Of a stretch of DNA of 64,000 nt, positions 23,565 to 35,051 are shown piece by piece; positions within the stretch are counted from its first letter, which is position 1, and the number at the start of each line of letters is the position of its first letter. This stretch comes from Mesostigma viride (taxonomy: Eukaryota > Streptophyta > Mesostigmatophyceae > Mesostigmatales > Mesostigmataceae). The position numbers and the translations under genes were made by a program. Location: positions 2,398,613-2,462,612 of the forward strand of contig RPFO01000041.1 in assembly GCA_009746045.1 (NCBI GenBank). The letters run 5' to 3'. Below the pieces are notes generated by a model. That model was not told where the DNA came from. It searched no databases and worked only from the letters and a program-made list of their open reading frames with translations.

Positions 23565-24229
23565 TGTCAGAGGTGAATTTCACCCTGTGTGCCCAACTGC
23601 CTGTTTACATTTGTAGTGTCTGGCCATCATGTTGTAAACGGAGGTATTAGGGTTGCGTCCCTAACAATCGCACCCGCCTGCCGTCTTTCTGGCCGATAAT
23701 TAAATAGGCTTGGTAGGGCCCGCCGTGAGCTTTCCGGCACAGCTTATAGCACTGAATATAGTGCAGTATAGCAAAAGTTATGTAGTGCCGAAGTTGTAAT
23801 TCCGGCACAATACTTTGCGTACCTTAGGTGCCGACGGTGTACTATCCTCGGCCGAATATTCCGTGTTGGATATTTCGTATGACTGAATCCAGTTCTAGAT
23901 GCATTGTATGCCGTGTTAGTTGCTTGACGTCTGGCGTTCTCCTAATCGTCAATTGTATAATCGACAGCTGGCAACTTGTGCAGAATATTCTAGAACGTGC
24001 ACCGCTGCCCCAATGTGCCTTGATAAGGAAGTGACACACCTACGTTGCACTTACCTTGCAGTCCGAGCCCAATGTGGCTATGGATGCTATGGTCCCCACC
24101 CGGGAACCGCACCATGGCTTTGGCGGTGAAACGGTGGCAGTCCGTAACCTAAATATGCAATGAATAAACTGATTATCAATTGTCTCAATCAGTTTTGACG
24201 ACCAAGGAATTATATGAAAATTTCTGACA
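23565..24229 (+). mobile_element. 5' LTR of non-autonomous element
   Basis: 665 bp, TGTCAGAGGTG... to ...TTTCTGACA, matching 25127-25791. Confidence 0.9.
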
Positions 24230-25126
24230 CAAAGCCATTACAGAATTCACCCTATGGACGTCAATTAGCGAGACCCGCCTGAAAATGGCGAGAGACGTAA
24301 TGTATTTCATGCATTATTATGGTTCGGAAGTTTGCGGCCGTGAGTCGCGTAATATTTGCTGGTCAGGCGTCTTGTTGAAGTCCTGCTGGCCAGCGCGTTT
24401 CCTGGAACCAGTTGCGGCTGGAGTCGCGGAAGTTTATATAAAACAATTTCCGGAATATTTCACATGTCGTCAGGCGTCGTTGGTTGAAGCCGGAGCCATA
24501 TAATGAGCTCAGGTTCAAACCCTGCGGCCGGCGATGTCGCAAGCTAATTTTTTGGTATTTTTTCGGGCAACGCAGCGTGGAGCTGCGAATTTTGTGCCGG
24601 AACCTGTCACTGGCCTATGCCAGTATGGGGAGTACTATGTGGTCGGCTGACCGGACGTTCATCGCGGGATTAATAAGACGTGCATAGTCCACGCAGATGC
24701 CCAATGCGAAAACGAGGGGATCAGACCGAGAGCAGGCGTTCAGGCCGGGAGCAACTTTTTGCACCGAGTATCGCCGCCATTACCACCTGCACGATCAAAG
24801 TGCTACTCCACCAAGACCAAAAATTCTTTGCTGCTTCATCGAGCCAAGTTCGGCAATGCATCCAAGACGACATCTACTTTTATGCTGCTTTTTTTTTTTC
24901 CAGGAATGGTTTGGCCGTGGCCCTTGCCACGAGCAATGTGTTTTCTTCCCCGTGCTGATAGCAATGGTAGCACTGTTTTGACGGGCTAGCCATGTAAGGG
25001 GGGTGTCAGAGTATGTTTATACCTGGCTGCCCTACCTAGCTTTTAGGCCCTTGCCTGAATTGAGGGGGGAGAGACTGTTTGCCCTACCTGCGTAGTGTCT
25101 TCACTTTAGGCATTGTGCAAGGGGGG

Positions 25127-25791
25127 TGTCAGAGGTGAATTTCACCCTGTGTGCCCAACTGCCTGTTTACATTTGTAGTGTCTGGCCATCATGTTGTAAA
25201 CGGAGGTATTAGGGTTGCGTCCCTAACAATCGCACCCGCCTGCCGTCTTTCTGGCCGATAATTAAATAGGCTTGGTAGGGCCCGCCGTGAGCTTTCCGGC
25301 ACAGCTTATAGCACTGAATATAGTGCAGTATAGCAAAAGTTATGTAGTGCCGAAGTTGTAATTCCGGCACAATACTTTGCGTACCTTAGGTGCCGACGGT
25401 GTACTATCCTCGGCCGAATATTCCGTGTTGGATATTTCGTATGACTGAATCCAGTTCTAGATGCATTGTATGCCGTGTTAGTTGCTTGACGTCTGGCGTT
25501 CTCCTAATCGTCAATTGTATAATCGACAGCTGGCAACTTGTGCAGAATATTCTAGAACGTGCACCGCTGCCCCAATGTGCCTTGATAAGGAAGTGACACA
25601 CCTACGTTGCACTTACCTTGCAGTCCGAGCCCAATGTGGCTATGGATGCTATGGTCCCCACCCGGGAACCGCACCATGGCTTTGGCGGTGAAACGGTGGC
25701 AGTCCGTAACCTAAATATGCAATGAATAAACTGATTATCAATTGTCTCAATCAGTTTTGACGACCAAGGAATTATATGAAAATTTCTGACA
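25127..25791 (+). mobile_element. 3' LTR of non-autonomous element
   Basis: Second LTR. A second AAGGGGGG-TGTCAGAG signature lies 123 bp upstream, at about 24996-25011. Confidence 0.9.
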
Positions 25792-25796
25792 CACGG

Positions 25797-26298
25797 CACA
25801 CGCGAGGAGTGGGCAGAGCGACGGGCAGCACGAAAGTCAGGTGAGAGCACGCTCGATACCCCTTCTTTTGCTCAATGCGTCACGCTGAACCGGGCCGTCG
25901 TAGAGCCTGACGTCGTTCCTAAAAGCAACGTGACTGCATCCTCTGTCTCATTCCGTGATGTGCTCACGCAATCCGTTGATGCTGCTCTGGCTCTGTCGCG
26001 CCAGGATCACGTGCTTCCTGAGCACGGGTCTACAATGCGTGACCTAAGCAATGTGGTGTCTTCTAGGTCGGGTGTGTACAACGCCGAGCGACCAAGCACT
26101 ACTGCAGCACCCCAGCTAGATACTGGGGCGGTTGGGCCTATGAGGAATGTTGTGGCAGTGCAACAGAATGCTGGGCGGGCAGATGTTCTCGGTACACACC
26201 ACCCTAGTGTGGATCTTCACATTGGCAAGGTGCTCACACGGGCGGCCTTTCGTGCAGCCTCTGAAGCTGCCCAGTTAGCCAATGTCACTACCCAGTAG
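25797..26298 (+). CDS. Gag of copia-type element, 3' part
   Basis: Continues gag in phase after the nested element (HG-T-REEWAERRAARKSG...), about 167 codons to a TAG at 26296-26298. The C-terminal region has no recognised catalytic motif; PQLDTGAVGP resembles an aspartic-protease D-T-G but lacks its hydrophobic surroundings. The pol frame overlaps its last 34 nt in the -1 frame. Confidence 0.7.
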
Positions 26299-27065
26299 TC
26301 ACCCCACCTGTTGAGAATCCTGACAATGCCACTGCACCTCAGGCTGTCACCCTGAAACTGTTAGCATACCAGATGCACCGTGCATACGGGCATGAGGCCC
26401 AAGCCGAGGTAGAGGGGGCACACATGTTAGGGGCACCTTTATACAACGAGCTGAAGAATGTGCGTGCTCAGTGTCCTGCCTGCATCAAGATCAGGAAGAA
26501 GTCGCGTAGACGTCATGCCAAGACTCCACCCTTGGAGCGAGGGTACCTTGTGGGGGATGTCATGCACATGGAAGGGGGGGACACCTATTTCATAGTCAAG
26601 GATAGGTTCAGCAAGGCCACCTACATTGAGCCGCTGCCTCACATGTTTGAGGCTGACCTGCACAGGGCTATCAAGATCAGCCTGGCTTTCTTTCATCCCG
26701 TAGTGGAGCTCATGCTAGACCAGCAGTTCCGCTGTGTGCAAGGTTTGCCGGGGATGGAGGCCGTGGTCATCGTGGGGCGTGAGGATCACGGCAATATGGG
26801 CATGATAGATCGCACTGTAAGCTATGTCAAGACTGTGGCAGCCAAGCGACAGGATAACCCACATGGCAAATCCTACGCGGTCAAGACGGCGTGGTGCAAG
26901 GAGCTCATGCATGTGTGCAACCATAGGCACGTGCTTGATGTCAAGGGCTTTGGGCTAGTCACGCCTCGGGGGCTGTCAGCGGGCACCTACTCACCCGAGG
27001 TAGTAGAGGCATACCAACAGCATCTACAGGATACCGCCGCCAAGCTGCGGCTCAAGGATGCCACG
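26265..27065 (+). CDS. Integrase-like 5' part of copia-type pol
   Basis: Open from just after a TGA at 26262-26264, in the -1 frame relative to gag. A zinc-binding HRAYGH...CPACIK (H-x4-H, C-x2-C) precedes a core reading GDVMHMEGGDTYFIVKDRFS, then LMLDQQF and GMIDRTVSYVKTVAAK. The first two match the catalytic Asp positions. The third position, normally Glu before Arg, reads Asp (IDRT), so catalytic competence is doubtful. An alternative Glu is GREDHG just before it. The frame is cut at 27065 by the inner gypsy element and resumes at 42828. Confidence 0.65.
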
Positions 27066-27727
27066 TGTTACGTGCCAACCCAGGTCCCTAGCCTGAGTGA
27101 CGTAGCGAAAGATCCTCCATGCCGGAATTAGGAATAATCAAGGTCGCCTAATGCAGATTGCGCTTCACGACTGGGGTCGTGAGATATCTGGCATCGCGGC
27201 TTGACGCCAAGCTAATTGATACACACTTATAATGGCTAGCAAGACCAATTACAAATGGATAGTTGCCCCAGGTTTAATATGAAGGCGTCATCGCACTTTA
27301 CATTCATCAAACCAAGAGAGCGAGACTCTCGTCCTCGGACCAATTTCACCTAGGTCTGCCACTACGCTGGCAAGGGGCGCCGACATGGCGCCGACCTTCC
27401 CAAGCATGCAGTCCACACAAGATCTCGGGTCGACATCGACCCTCGCCTACAGAATCCACGCATGAGTACAATATCTCAACCAGCTATAAAGTACGCAGCG
27501 CGGCGCGACTGCACCGGCCCCCAGAAGATCGCATACAACAACCTAGGCCCAAAATAACTGGCCCGAATCACACAAACTATCATAGTTCCATAGAAAAGTC
27601 CTGACTAAGGGACGATTCCCAAATTAAGTCCCGAAATAAGTCCCAAAGTCCTACGGACTATGACAACAAGCCAAAGTATATAATTTATTCCATTGTTGCG
27701 TCCGTCCTAAAGGGCCGGCACGCAACA
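27066..27727 (-). mobile_element. 3' LTR of inner gypsy element
   Basis: Minus-sense TGTTGCGTGCC... to ...GGCACGTAACA, with imperfect inverted ends. Clearly related to the outer LTR at 17529-18204. Confidence 0.9.
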
Positions 27728-27742
27728 CTCCTCCCCCCCACG
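27728..27742 (-). promoter_or_regulatory. Polypurine tract of inner gypsy
   Basis: Minus strand reads GTGGGGGGGGAGGAG, directly followed by the LTR start TGTTGCG. Confidence 0.85.
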
Positions 27743-29050
27743 GGGGTCGGTAGTCCCTACCGTACAAGAGTGGGAAAAGAAACAAGTATGCTACACTACT
27801 ATAAGAGTACTATGTCCCAACCCCGGTTCACCCGCGGGTTAGTAATACCAGTTCCTCTAGAGGTTGATACACAGGACCAACCCTGACGTAGTAGCATGAA
27901 ACAGGATGACAGGATCATTCCGCTATCCGTCATAAAACTCTCACAACCATCTCAGCGACCGCCATTGTTGGCGCGCCGATCCACTGGAGCCACCTTAGGG
28001 GGCGCCACCGCGTGCCCTATCCCATCCACATAATAATGCACAATCCATGTAATCCCGCTCAACCAGTCCTGAGGTCCTGAGCAGTCTTAAACTTGATGAA
28101 ATGTTGACCATAGGGGTACTATGTCCCAGCCCTTGTGCACCAACGGGCCAGTGAAACCAGGTCCCCCCAGACTTGCCACGCAAGAAGGGCAACTCTTTAT
28201 ATAGCCAATCGCCGGGATTGTCAGCAGGAGGGAATATTTTTCATGCATACAACTTGATGATCAGGCCGACGAGGTGGCCAGTCATGTATCCCGTCCAGCC
28301 GAAACCCAGCCTTGCAGCGCGACTGATGCGCGTAATCACATGACGATTAAGAAGTACTACTAGTAGCGTAGACGACGGTGAGGCACAGCATGCAGTGCAG
28401 GCCCCATGCTCAGAAGCGAGGGCGTGCACCAGAAGAAACTGATCCATTGCCTCACTACCGACAGTTGTACGCTTCCTCTCAAATACAGGCGCGCCATGAG
28501 CCAACCGACCATGCAACGTGGCCGTCCCTGGCCGCCGCTGGAGTAGCTGTATAGAGGGGGAAGCCCTAGCGTGGCCGCTAGAGTGCGCCTCCCTTGCACC
28601 TGCGAACGCATGCAGGTGCCCGCAAGGCTCTAGTGTGTCCACTAGAGTGCGCCCCGCCGTCTCTATCCAGCGCGGGAAACAGTCAAAGTCGATCAAAACC
28701 GGAAACTTGTATAATATGGCACGTCAAGTGCCCAAATTAACTGGCCCCAGCGTGTCCACTGGAGTGCGCCCTGCCAACTCCTCCACGAAGCTGCAGTAGT
28801 TTAGGCACAACACCACTCCGGCCGACGTGCATAGACCGGAGCAGTCGCCGGTCCCCGCATTCCTTACTGCCAATGTGCCTGAACTCCACCGCAAGCGAGG
28901 GAAAACTCCTCAGCTCGCAGTCACACCCTCCGTGACACTTGCACAGCAAGAGCACGGTTGATGTTTGCGTAGGCCATAAGCATGTGATGCTCAAGGCCGC
29001 CGACGTGGACTGCATAGCGCCCGCAATGCCCGCACTTATATAATGCAATG
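27743..29050 (-). other. 3' untranslated region of inner gypsy, no gene recognised
   Basis: 28100-28200 is similar to 20130-20220 in the outer element (GGGGTACTATGTCCC, CCAACGGGCCAGT, CGCCACGCAAG), confirming family membership. 28560-28790 holds three variants of GTGTCCACTAGAGTGCGCC. The 151-codon minus frame at 28241-28696 has no recognised motif. Confidence 0.6.
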
Positions 29051-29082
29051 CCCTAAGCTCGTCTGGATTTGTACTAGAACAC
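29051..29082 (+). repeat. Left terminal inverted repeat
   Basis: Exact reverse complement of 36208-36239. Confidence 0.85.
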
Positions 29083-29170
29083 GCAATTTGTAGTTCATTT
29101 TGAAAAGTTGTATTTTATTGAATTTAAAGTTTCCACTTAAGTCTCTGAGGAAGGGGAAGTTCATAGGACC

Positions 29171-29363
29171 CGTGACACCGTGACATCGTGACACCGTGAC
29201 ACCGTGACACCTCAAAATGCATATAAACACACATCTTTGCAGGTATGCAGTGATTATTAATGGGGATGATGTATTCAATGGGTCATTGCAAGTTTTACCT
29301 ATGCTTCTGACACCGTGACACCGTGACACCGTGACACCGTGACACCGTGACACCGTGACACCG
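29171..29363. repeat. GTGACACC-type octamer arrays, left end
   Basis: Two short arrays (29171-29209 and 29309-29362) of CGTGACAC units, opposite in orientation to the right-end arrays. Confidence 0.9.
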
Positions 29364-29652
29364 CAAATACCACGTATACACCTTCATAATAATCCTAGTA
29401 GAGACATTCATTTCTCCATACATCTCGGTCATCTCACCATATATCGTCTCATGTTGATGTATTCTTGTTGTGCGTGTAGGTACCTTGCCGGGTCATGACA
29501 AGTTCAGCCATTCCTCGTTTATGCGGTCCAACGTCGCTTCAATAGGGCATGTGATTAATATCTGGTAACAACTTATATATGTTGGCACGCCATGCGTCCA
29601 GGAATAGCTGTCTCACTTAATATGCATGCAAGCAACCATCAAAATCACTTTG

Positions 29653-30048
29653 TCATGAAATCACTTGCCGGGATTTCAGTTTCTCCTGGCCGGCCTGAAA
29701 AAGCTGGTTCTTTATAAACTCTTTCCGATCCGCAGGCTTCTTAGACCACATGTCGGTCCTCATCGTCCTGAGCTCCTCGAAATGCACGCTTCTCAAACAA
29801 TGGCGGCCACAACCACAGTCCCAGTCCCTGCAAAGTGCCGCAGCCAAGGACGAATCCTGGGTGCATTTCGCCAACACGGCGGCTGCAGATAACCGGACCC
29901 CGCGCCTCGCCATCATATTGAACACGACGACGCCCAGGAGTAATAGCAAGAAGAACATTCCCAAAACCTGCCAACCCAGCGCCCCCGCACTGGGCTCCAT
30001 GAAAACGCCGGGTCTCGCCATGGCTATGTCAACTGGGCAATGTTGCAA
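29653..30048 (-). pseudogene. DUF7869-type protein N-terminal fragment with membrane-like segment
   Basis: 131 codons. The C-terminal half, CRDWDCGCGRHCL then EELRTMRTDMW and DRKEFIKNQLF, matches the Cys-rich start of the large protein at 52496 (KCGPTCGEHCLEK, then RSWTAFREYLYNQ). The N-terminal half has a hydrophobic stretch, VLGMFFLLLLLGVVVFNMMA, so it may be non-native or read from an intron. No catalytic core follows in the 7.2-kb unit. Confidence 0.4.
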
Positions 30049-30264
30049 ACATCATTTGTCCCCCCCCCTCCCCATCTATTTCTACGTTGGCAGATGGCAA
30101 ACGTAGATCCCCACGCCATGTGTGGGGGGGAATAAAACATGGCAGACCGGGATGTCACGCCAGCCCGGTCTGCCCGAGTTGTTTAGCCCATGTTACCTCA
30201 TTTGGCAGCGATCACCATCGCTGCCGCTCTCGTGAATTCGGGGTGAAAGCGCACGGTGTCACGG

Positions 30265-30549
30265 TGTCTCAACATGTTTGTAGTTGGTTTGTAGTTGGTG
30301 TCTCGGTGTCTCAGAAACTCGTGGTCCGCATTGAGTGGGTGTCACGGTGTCACGACATCTGATTGGCCCGGTTCAGATTCGTTTTTTTTTTAATTTTTTT
30401 TTAATTCGTTTTTTTTTTTTTTTAATTTGGGGCGAATCTGAACCGGGCCAATCAGATGTCGTGACACCGTGACACCCACTCAATGCGGACCACGAGTTTC
30501 TGAGACACCGAGACACCAACTACAAACCAACTACAAACATGTTGAGACA
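30265..30549. repeat. Perfect inverted repeat, 117-bp arms
   Basis: Arms at 30265-30381 and 30433-30549 are exact reverse complements, separated by 51 bp of mainly T-rich DNA. Each arm contains GTGTCACGGTGTCACGACAT. A transcript would fold into a long hairpin. Confidence 0.95.
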
Positions 30550-30559
30550 TGGGTGTCAC

Positions 30560-31490
30560 AACCGATGTCACAAGGTGTGCAGCAGGTATTTCCTTTCAAT
30601 CCCCGAGGAAATTATCAACCATTCATCGGCCATTCTGGTCAGGATAGCTAAGAATGGCTAGCGAATAAAAAGGCAGTATCGAGGCTGGAAATTTTAGTGT
30701 ATGCTCCTAGGGTCATATATTACTTGCCGTTATTTTTTTTCGCCACAAATTCTGCGGAGTCCTTCCATTTTGGCGTCATTCACAGGTGGGTGCCTGTTTT
30801 GTCGCCGATTTTCTCTCGACCCCACCTACCTGCAGCAAAAAATTTTCCCGATGAAAGTCGCCCTAACATCTGGTTTTTGACACTAACCGACGCAGTTTTT
30901 AGTTTTTAAGGCCTTGACCGAAGCACTTTTTTCATTACCGGCTCAGTTTGCTTTAACCGAGCTGGCGCGATTTTTAATCCAATTTCTAGGCTGGGCCAGG
31001 CGTCGCAGACCCGTAATCCGTTTTTAAGTGCTTTTGTGCCCGATATCGTGTCTTTTGCAGGCGTTCTTGGCATCAAAGACGCCGTGGCGTCAGGGGCTAA
31101 AACGGACCTCCGCACGTTCGTTAACTGCGGCGAGCATGTCAATGCCGCCAGCAATTTTTGCTGCCGCGTCTGTGAAACGATTGCGATGCAAGACCGTTGT
31201 CGACGTGACGGAGTGGTATGTGCACATTCAGGTGCGAATTTCTTCGCTGTTGAAACCCCGGCCGGTAGCAGACAAGTATTTCACCGTATCCCCTTTCCCC
31301 GAGTCTCTCTTTTCCGTCATGTTTTCATCTTACGGAAAGCGCGTATAAAGCATCAGTGAGCGACAGTATGATGGCGAGCCGTTTGCTCGCATCAGGGCTG
31401 TGCGGCTTATTCTAGAGAGAAGCGACATCAAGCAGATTTTGCAGCCGGATGTGAGGGAGGGGCCCTGCTGGGGTGGGAATAAACTGCTGT
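30560..31490. other. No gene recognised
   Basis: Frames of about 100 codons at 31028-31359 (plus) and 30906-31154 (minus) overlap with no recognised motif. Confidence 0.4.
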
Positions 31491-31501
31491 GAGTGACCGA
31501 T

Positions 31502-32568
31502 CCACTCCCTTCCTCCCTCCCTCCCTCCCTCCCTCCCTCCCTCCCTCCCTCCCTCCCTCCCTCCCTCCTCCTCCCTCCCTCCCTCCCTCCCTCCCTCCCT
31601 CCCTCCCTCCCTCCTCCCTCCCTCCCTCCTCCTCCCTCCCTCCTCCCTCCCTCCCTCCCTCCCTCCCTCCTCCCTCCCTCCCTCCCTCCCTCCCTCCCTC
31701 CCTCCCTCCCTCCCTCCCTCCCTCCCTCCCTCCCTCCCTCCCCTCCCTCCCTCCCTCCTCCCTCCCTCCCTCCCTCCCTCCCTCCCTCCCTCCCTCCCTC
31801 CCTCCCTCCCTCCCTCCCTCCTCCTCCCTCCCTCCCTCCCTCCTCCTCCCTCCCTCCCTCCCTCCCTCCCTCCCTCCCTCCTCCCTCCCTCCCTCCCTCC
31901 CTCCCTCCCTCCCTCCCTCCCTCCTCCCTCCCTCCCTCCTCCCTCCTCCCTCCTCCCTCCCTCCCTCCCTCCCTCCCTCCCTCCCTCCCTCCCTCCTCCC
32001 TCCCTCCTCCTCCCTCCCTCCCTCCCTCCCTCCCTCCCTCCCTCCCTCCCTCCCTCCCTCCCTCCCTCCCTCCCTCCTCCCTTCCTCCCTCGTGAACTCA
32101 CTCGTGGACTCACTCACTCGTGGACTCACTCCCTCACCCACCCACCCACCCACCCACCCACCCACCCACCCACCCACCCACCCACCCACCCACCCACCCA
32201 CCCACCCACCCACCCACCCACCCACCCACCCACCCACCCACCCACCCACCCACCCACCCACCCACCCACCCACCACCCACCCACCCACCCACCCACCCAC
32301 CCACCCACCCACCCACCCACCCACCCACCCACCCACCCACCCACCCACCCACCCACCCACCCACCCACCCACCCACCCACCCACCCACCACCCACCCACC
32401 CACCCACCCACCCACCCACCCACCCACCCACCCACCCACCACCCACCCACCCACCCACCCACCCACCCACCCACCCACCCACCCACCCACCCACCCACCC
32501 ACCACCCACCCACCCACCCACCCACACCCACCCACCCACCACCCACCCACCCACCCACCACCCACTCA

Positions 32569-32612
<44 letters not shown>

Positions 32613-32701
32613 CTCACGCACGCACGCACTCACTCACTCACTCACTCACTCACTCACTCACTCACTCACTCACTCACTCACTCACTCACTCACTCACTCA
32701 C
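31502..32701. repeat. Four consecutive tetranucleotide arrays
   Basis: (CTCC)n at about 31502-32090, (CCCA)n at about 32134-32565, (CGCA)n at about 32567-32630 and (CTCA)n at about 32626-32701, with sharp borders. Frames of up to 464 codons on both strands are artefacts. The last 60 codons of the plus frame (32703-32883; MHHMRKEDTKSFTNHRRKL) look more protein-like. Confidence 0.95.
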
Positions 32702-33224
32702 TTAGTAACTTGCACATGCACCACATGCGCAAGGAGGACACCAAGAGCTTCACCAACCACCGTCGAAAGCTTGGCTGTGATGCCAAGGGCAAGGGTGTGG
32801 GGGTGTCCATGTTGACACAGTGCATGAAGGCTGACAAGGTCAGGCAGAGATTGTGCAGGGAGGTGCCACTACCTCCTAGCTAGCGATACCGAGATGAGGG
32901 CGCGCAAACGCATCAGCGCCATGCCGCGTGTTGAGTAATTTGCAACTACATTACTTGGCATGCTGTGGGTGCACGTGTAAAATGACCTTTCTAGCCATGC
33001 ATGCGACAGCTGCCAATATTATGTTCAGCAAGCTCCTCCCTATAATAGAAATTGCGTGAGCATCCACATGGCCACATGTGCATATTGTCAGCTGTGTCTA
33101 TATCAATGAACTTTTATGTATGTCTCCTGGACGGGTTGTCTTACATCACTCGTGAATGGTTTCCATGTTTTAGTGAGTCATCTTATTTGAGTTGACCAGA
33201 TTGTCTCCTTGATATTCCACACTG

Positions 33225-33800
33225 GCAGTTTCGCATCCATGGGTAAGAATTTGTAATGGAAACTGGCAGGTATGGCATTGATAGCTCTACCAAATAGAAC
33301 ATGATCGGCCTGAATTTTTGTGGAATGTCTAAAATCATGATGGCTAAGATGCATGCAAGTTTCCAGCCTCAACAGAGCACATCTTGTACGGAAACTGCAC
33401 TGAAATGTGATGAAAAATACGAAAAACGTGCATTTTTGGTAACATTTGTGAGCAAACTGACATCAAATACCCTCTGATGGTTCTGAATTTTTGTGGAATG
33501 TCTAAAATAATGATGGCAAAGATGCATGCAAGTTTCCAGCCTGAACTGAGCACATCTTGTATGGAAACTGCCATGGAATGTGATGAAAAATACGAAAAAC
33601 GTGCATTTTTGGTAACATTTGTGAGCAAACTGACATCAAATACCCTATGATGGACCTGAATTTTTGTGGGATGTCTAGAATAATGATGTTTAAGATGCCT
33701 ACAAGTTTCCAGCCTCAACCGAGCACAGCTTGTATGGAAACTGCAATGAAATGTGATGAAAAATACAAAAAACGCACATTTTTGCTAGCATTTGGTGGCA
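33225..33800. repeat. ~176-bp tandem repeat
   Basis: About 3.3 copies. The anchor CTGAATTTTTGTGGAATGTC recurs at about 33310, 33485 and 33660. AT-rich and satellite-like. Confidence 0.9.
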
Positions 33801-34110
33801 TTTTGTTACCAAATGCGGTTGGATGACCATCAGATCTTGTGTACAGTCATTAGTCATGAGTATCAACTTACTTGCAAACAGCCAGGTCAAGAACTCTTTA
33901 TTTGCATATTAGAATGTATTTGTTTATATTAAAATCTGGAAAACTGCTAAAAATAGAAATGCCAAAAATAGGTCAGCTGAGGTCCGGTAAGTCCGGAAAG
34001 TTGCAATCCTTCTACTGGTGTCCTGAACATGCTACCTACCAAGATCTAGCATGTTTCGACAATATTTGCATCGTACAGGAGTTATAAGGCTGTTTTTTGG
34101 CACTTTCAGA

Positions 34111-35051
34111 CCGTTGTGTGCGGAGCATGACGATGGAACGGGCGTAGCACGGCCAACGGGGGAGGAGACTGAGAGCGCAGTTGATGCGGGGACACCCGTA
34201 GGTGATGAAGGGCGGGGGAATAAGAAATCGCACGTGTACGTCAAGGTTAAGGCCCTGACCGAGAGGGTCAATGCTTTGGAGAACCAACGAAGAATGCCAT
34301 CCACCCCAGCAAGTGCTGCACCCAGCTCCAGCACTGGCGTTGGCACGGAGCTTCGCCGGCCCGCTGCGCCTGCCGCGTTGGGGCAACGCGAAAGCTTCAG
34401 CGCGGCCCATGGCCAAGTGACAGGACTGCAACCAGCACACCGTCAACAAGAGCCACGCGCGCGCGCAGTCGCAATGGATGGGCCGAGGCAGCTGGATCGG
34501 GAGGGGGAACCGTACGGCGAGCACGGTGTGTACGCGCCGTACGACCAAGGAATGCATGCCCAGCCTACTGCCGCTGGCAGGCAAGCGGCCAATGCTTATG
34601 TATACCATGCCGGCATGTACGATCCACAGCCTGGCGAAGGGTCGGCAGCTGATACACATCAGCCTTGAGGTCGCGGCACATTGCAACAAACCACCTACGT
34701 TGAGAACCCTGAGCCCGTGCAGCATTACAATGACGGCACTTACCGTTATGCCGCAGCCCCCCCTCTAAGGAGATCTCCAAGGAAGACAAAGCCGAGGCCC
34801 CAAATCCCCAAGGCCGCCGGGGAGCAAGACTGGCAACATGGTGATGAGTGATGAGGGAGGAGGTTATGCAGCCAGGGATTCTCATTTCATGGGTCATAGT
34901 CATTTTGATGAGCAAGGGACGTGGGCCTACAACGCCCACGTCCGGCCGGCCCCACAACCAGGCACATGCCCAGGCTCCACCGCGGAAAAGGCCACCCTAC
35001 TCGCAAGATGTAGACGAGTCGGGGCAACACGATTATTATGGTTCATATTAG
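34111..35051 (+). pseudogene. Coiled-coil protein exon, one nonsense codon and later frameshifts
   Basis: A good acceptor (TTTTTTGGCACTTTCAG) ends at 34110. The frame then reads PLCAEHDDGTG, a short coiled coil (VKVKALTERVNALENQ), a Pro/Ala/Gln-rich linker and a tyrosine-rich part (YGEHGVYAPYDQGM). TGA at 34666-34668 interrupts it; the same frame continues (TYVENPEPVQHYNDGTYRY) to 34851. Protein-like sequence continues in two other frames to YYGSY at 35051. The stop could be a CGA-to-TGA change. Function unknown; by position it resembles the coiled-coil partner gene of the 48.8-59.2 kb locus. Confidence 0.5.

Larger units (their letters stand above)
23565..25791 (+). mobile_element. Non-autonomous LTR element (LARD/TRIM-like) in copia gag
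   Basis: 665-bp LTRs at 23565-24229 and 25127-25791 with perfect inverted ends TGTCAG/CTGACA and TSD CACGG (23560-23564, 25792-25796). The 897-bp interior has no credible ORF and no gag or pol motif. The polypurine tract GCAAGGGGGG directly precedes the 3' LTR. AATAAA occurs at 24163-24168 within the LTR. No standard tRNA primer site follows the 5' LTR (CAAAGCC...). The LTRs look identical where compared, implying recent insertion by proteins supplied in trans. Confidence 0.9.

Noticed and set aside
25930-26298. Aspartic protease in the gag tail (LDTGAVGP)
   Set aside because: The D-T-G is not preceded by the usual hydrophobic strand and no second half (ILG) follows before the stop.
29051-29060. 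Telomeric CCCTAA at the end of the inverted repeat
   Set aside because: A single occurrence that is part of a longer unique 32-bp end.
31489-32883. Open frames of 200-464 codons on both strands (SLPPSLPP, THPPTHPP, GGREGGRE, WVGGWVGG types)
   Set aside because: They are translations of tetranucleotide arrays, open in several frames at once. Only the last 60 codons of the plus frame look protein-like and they have no recognised motif.
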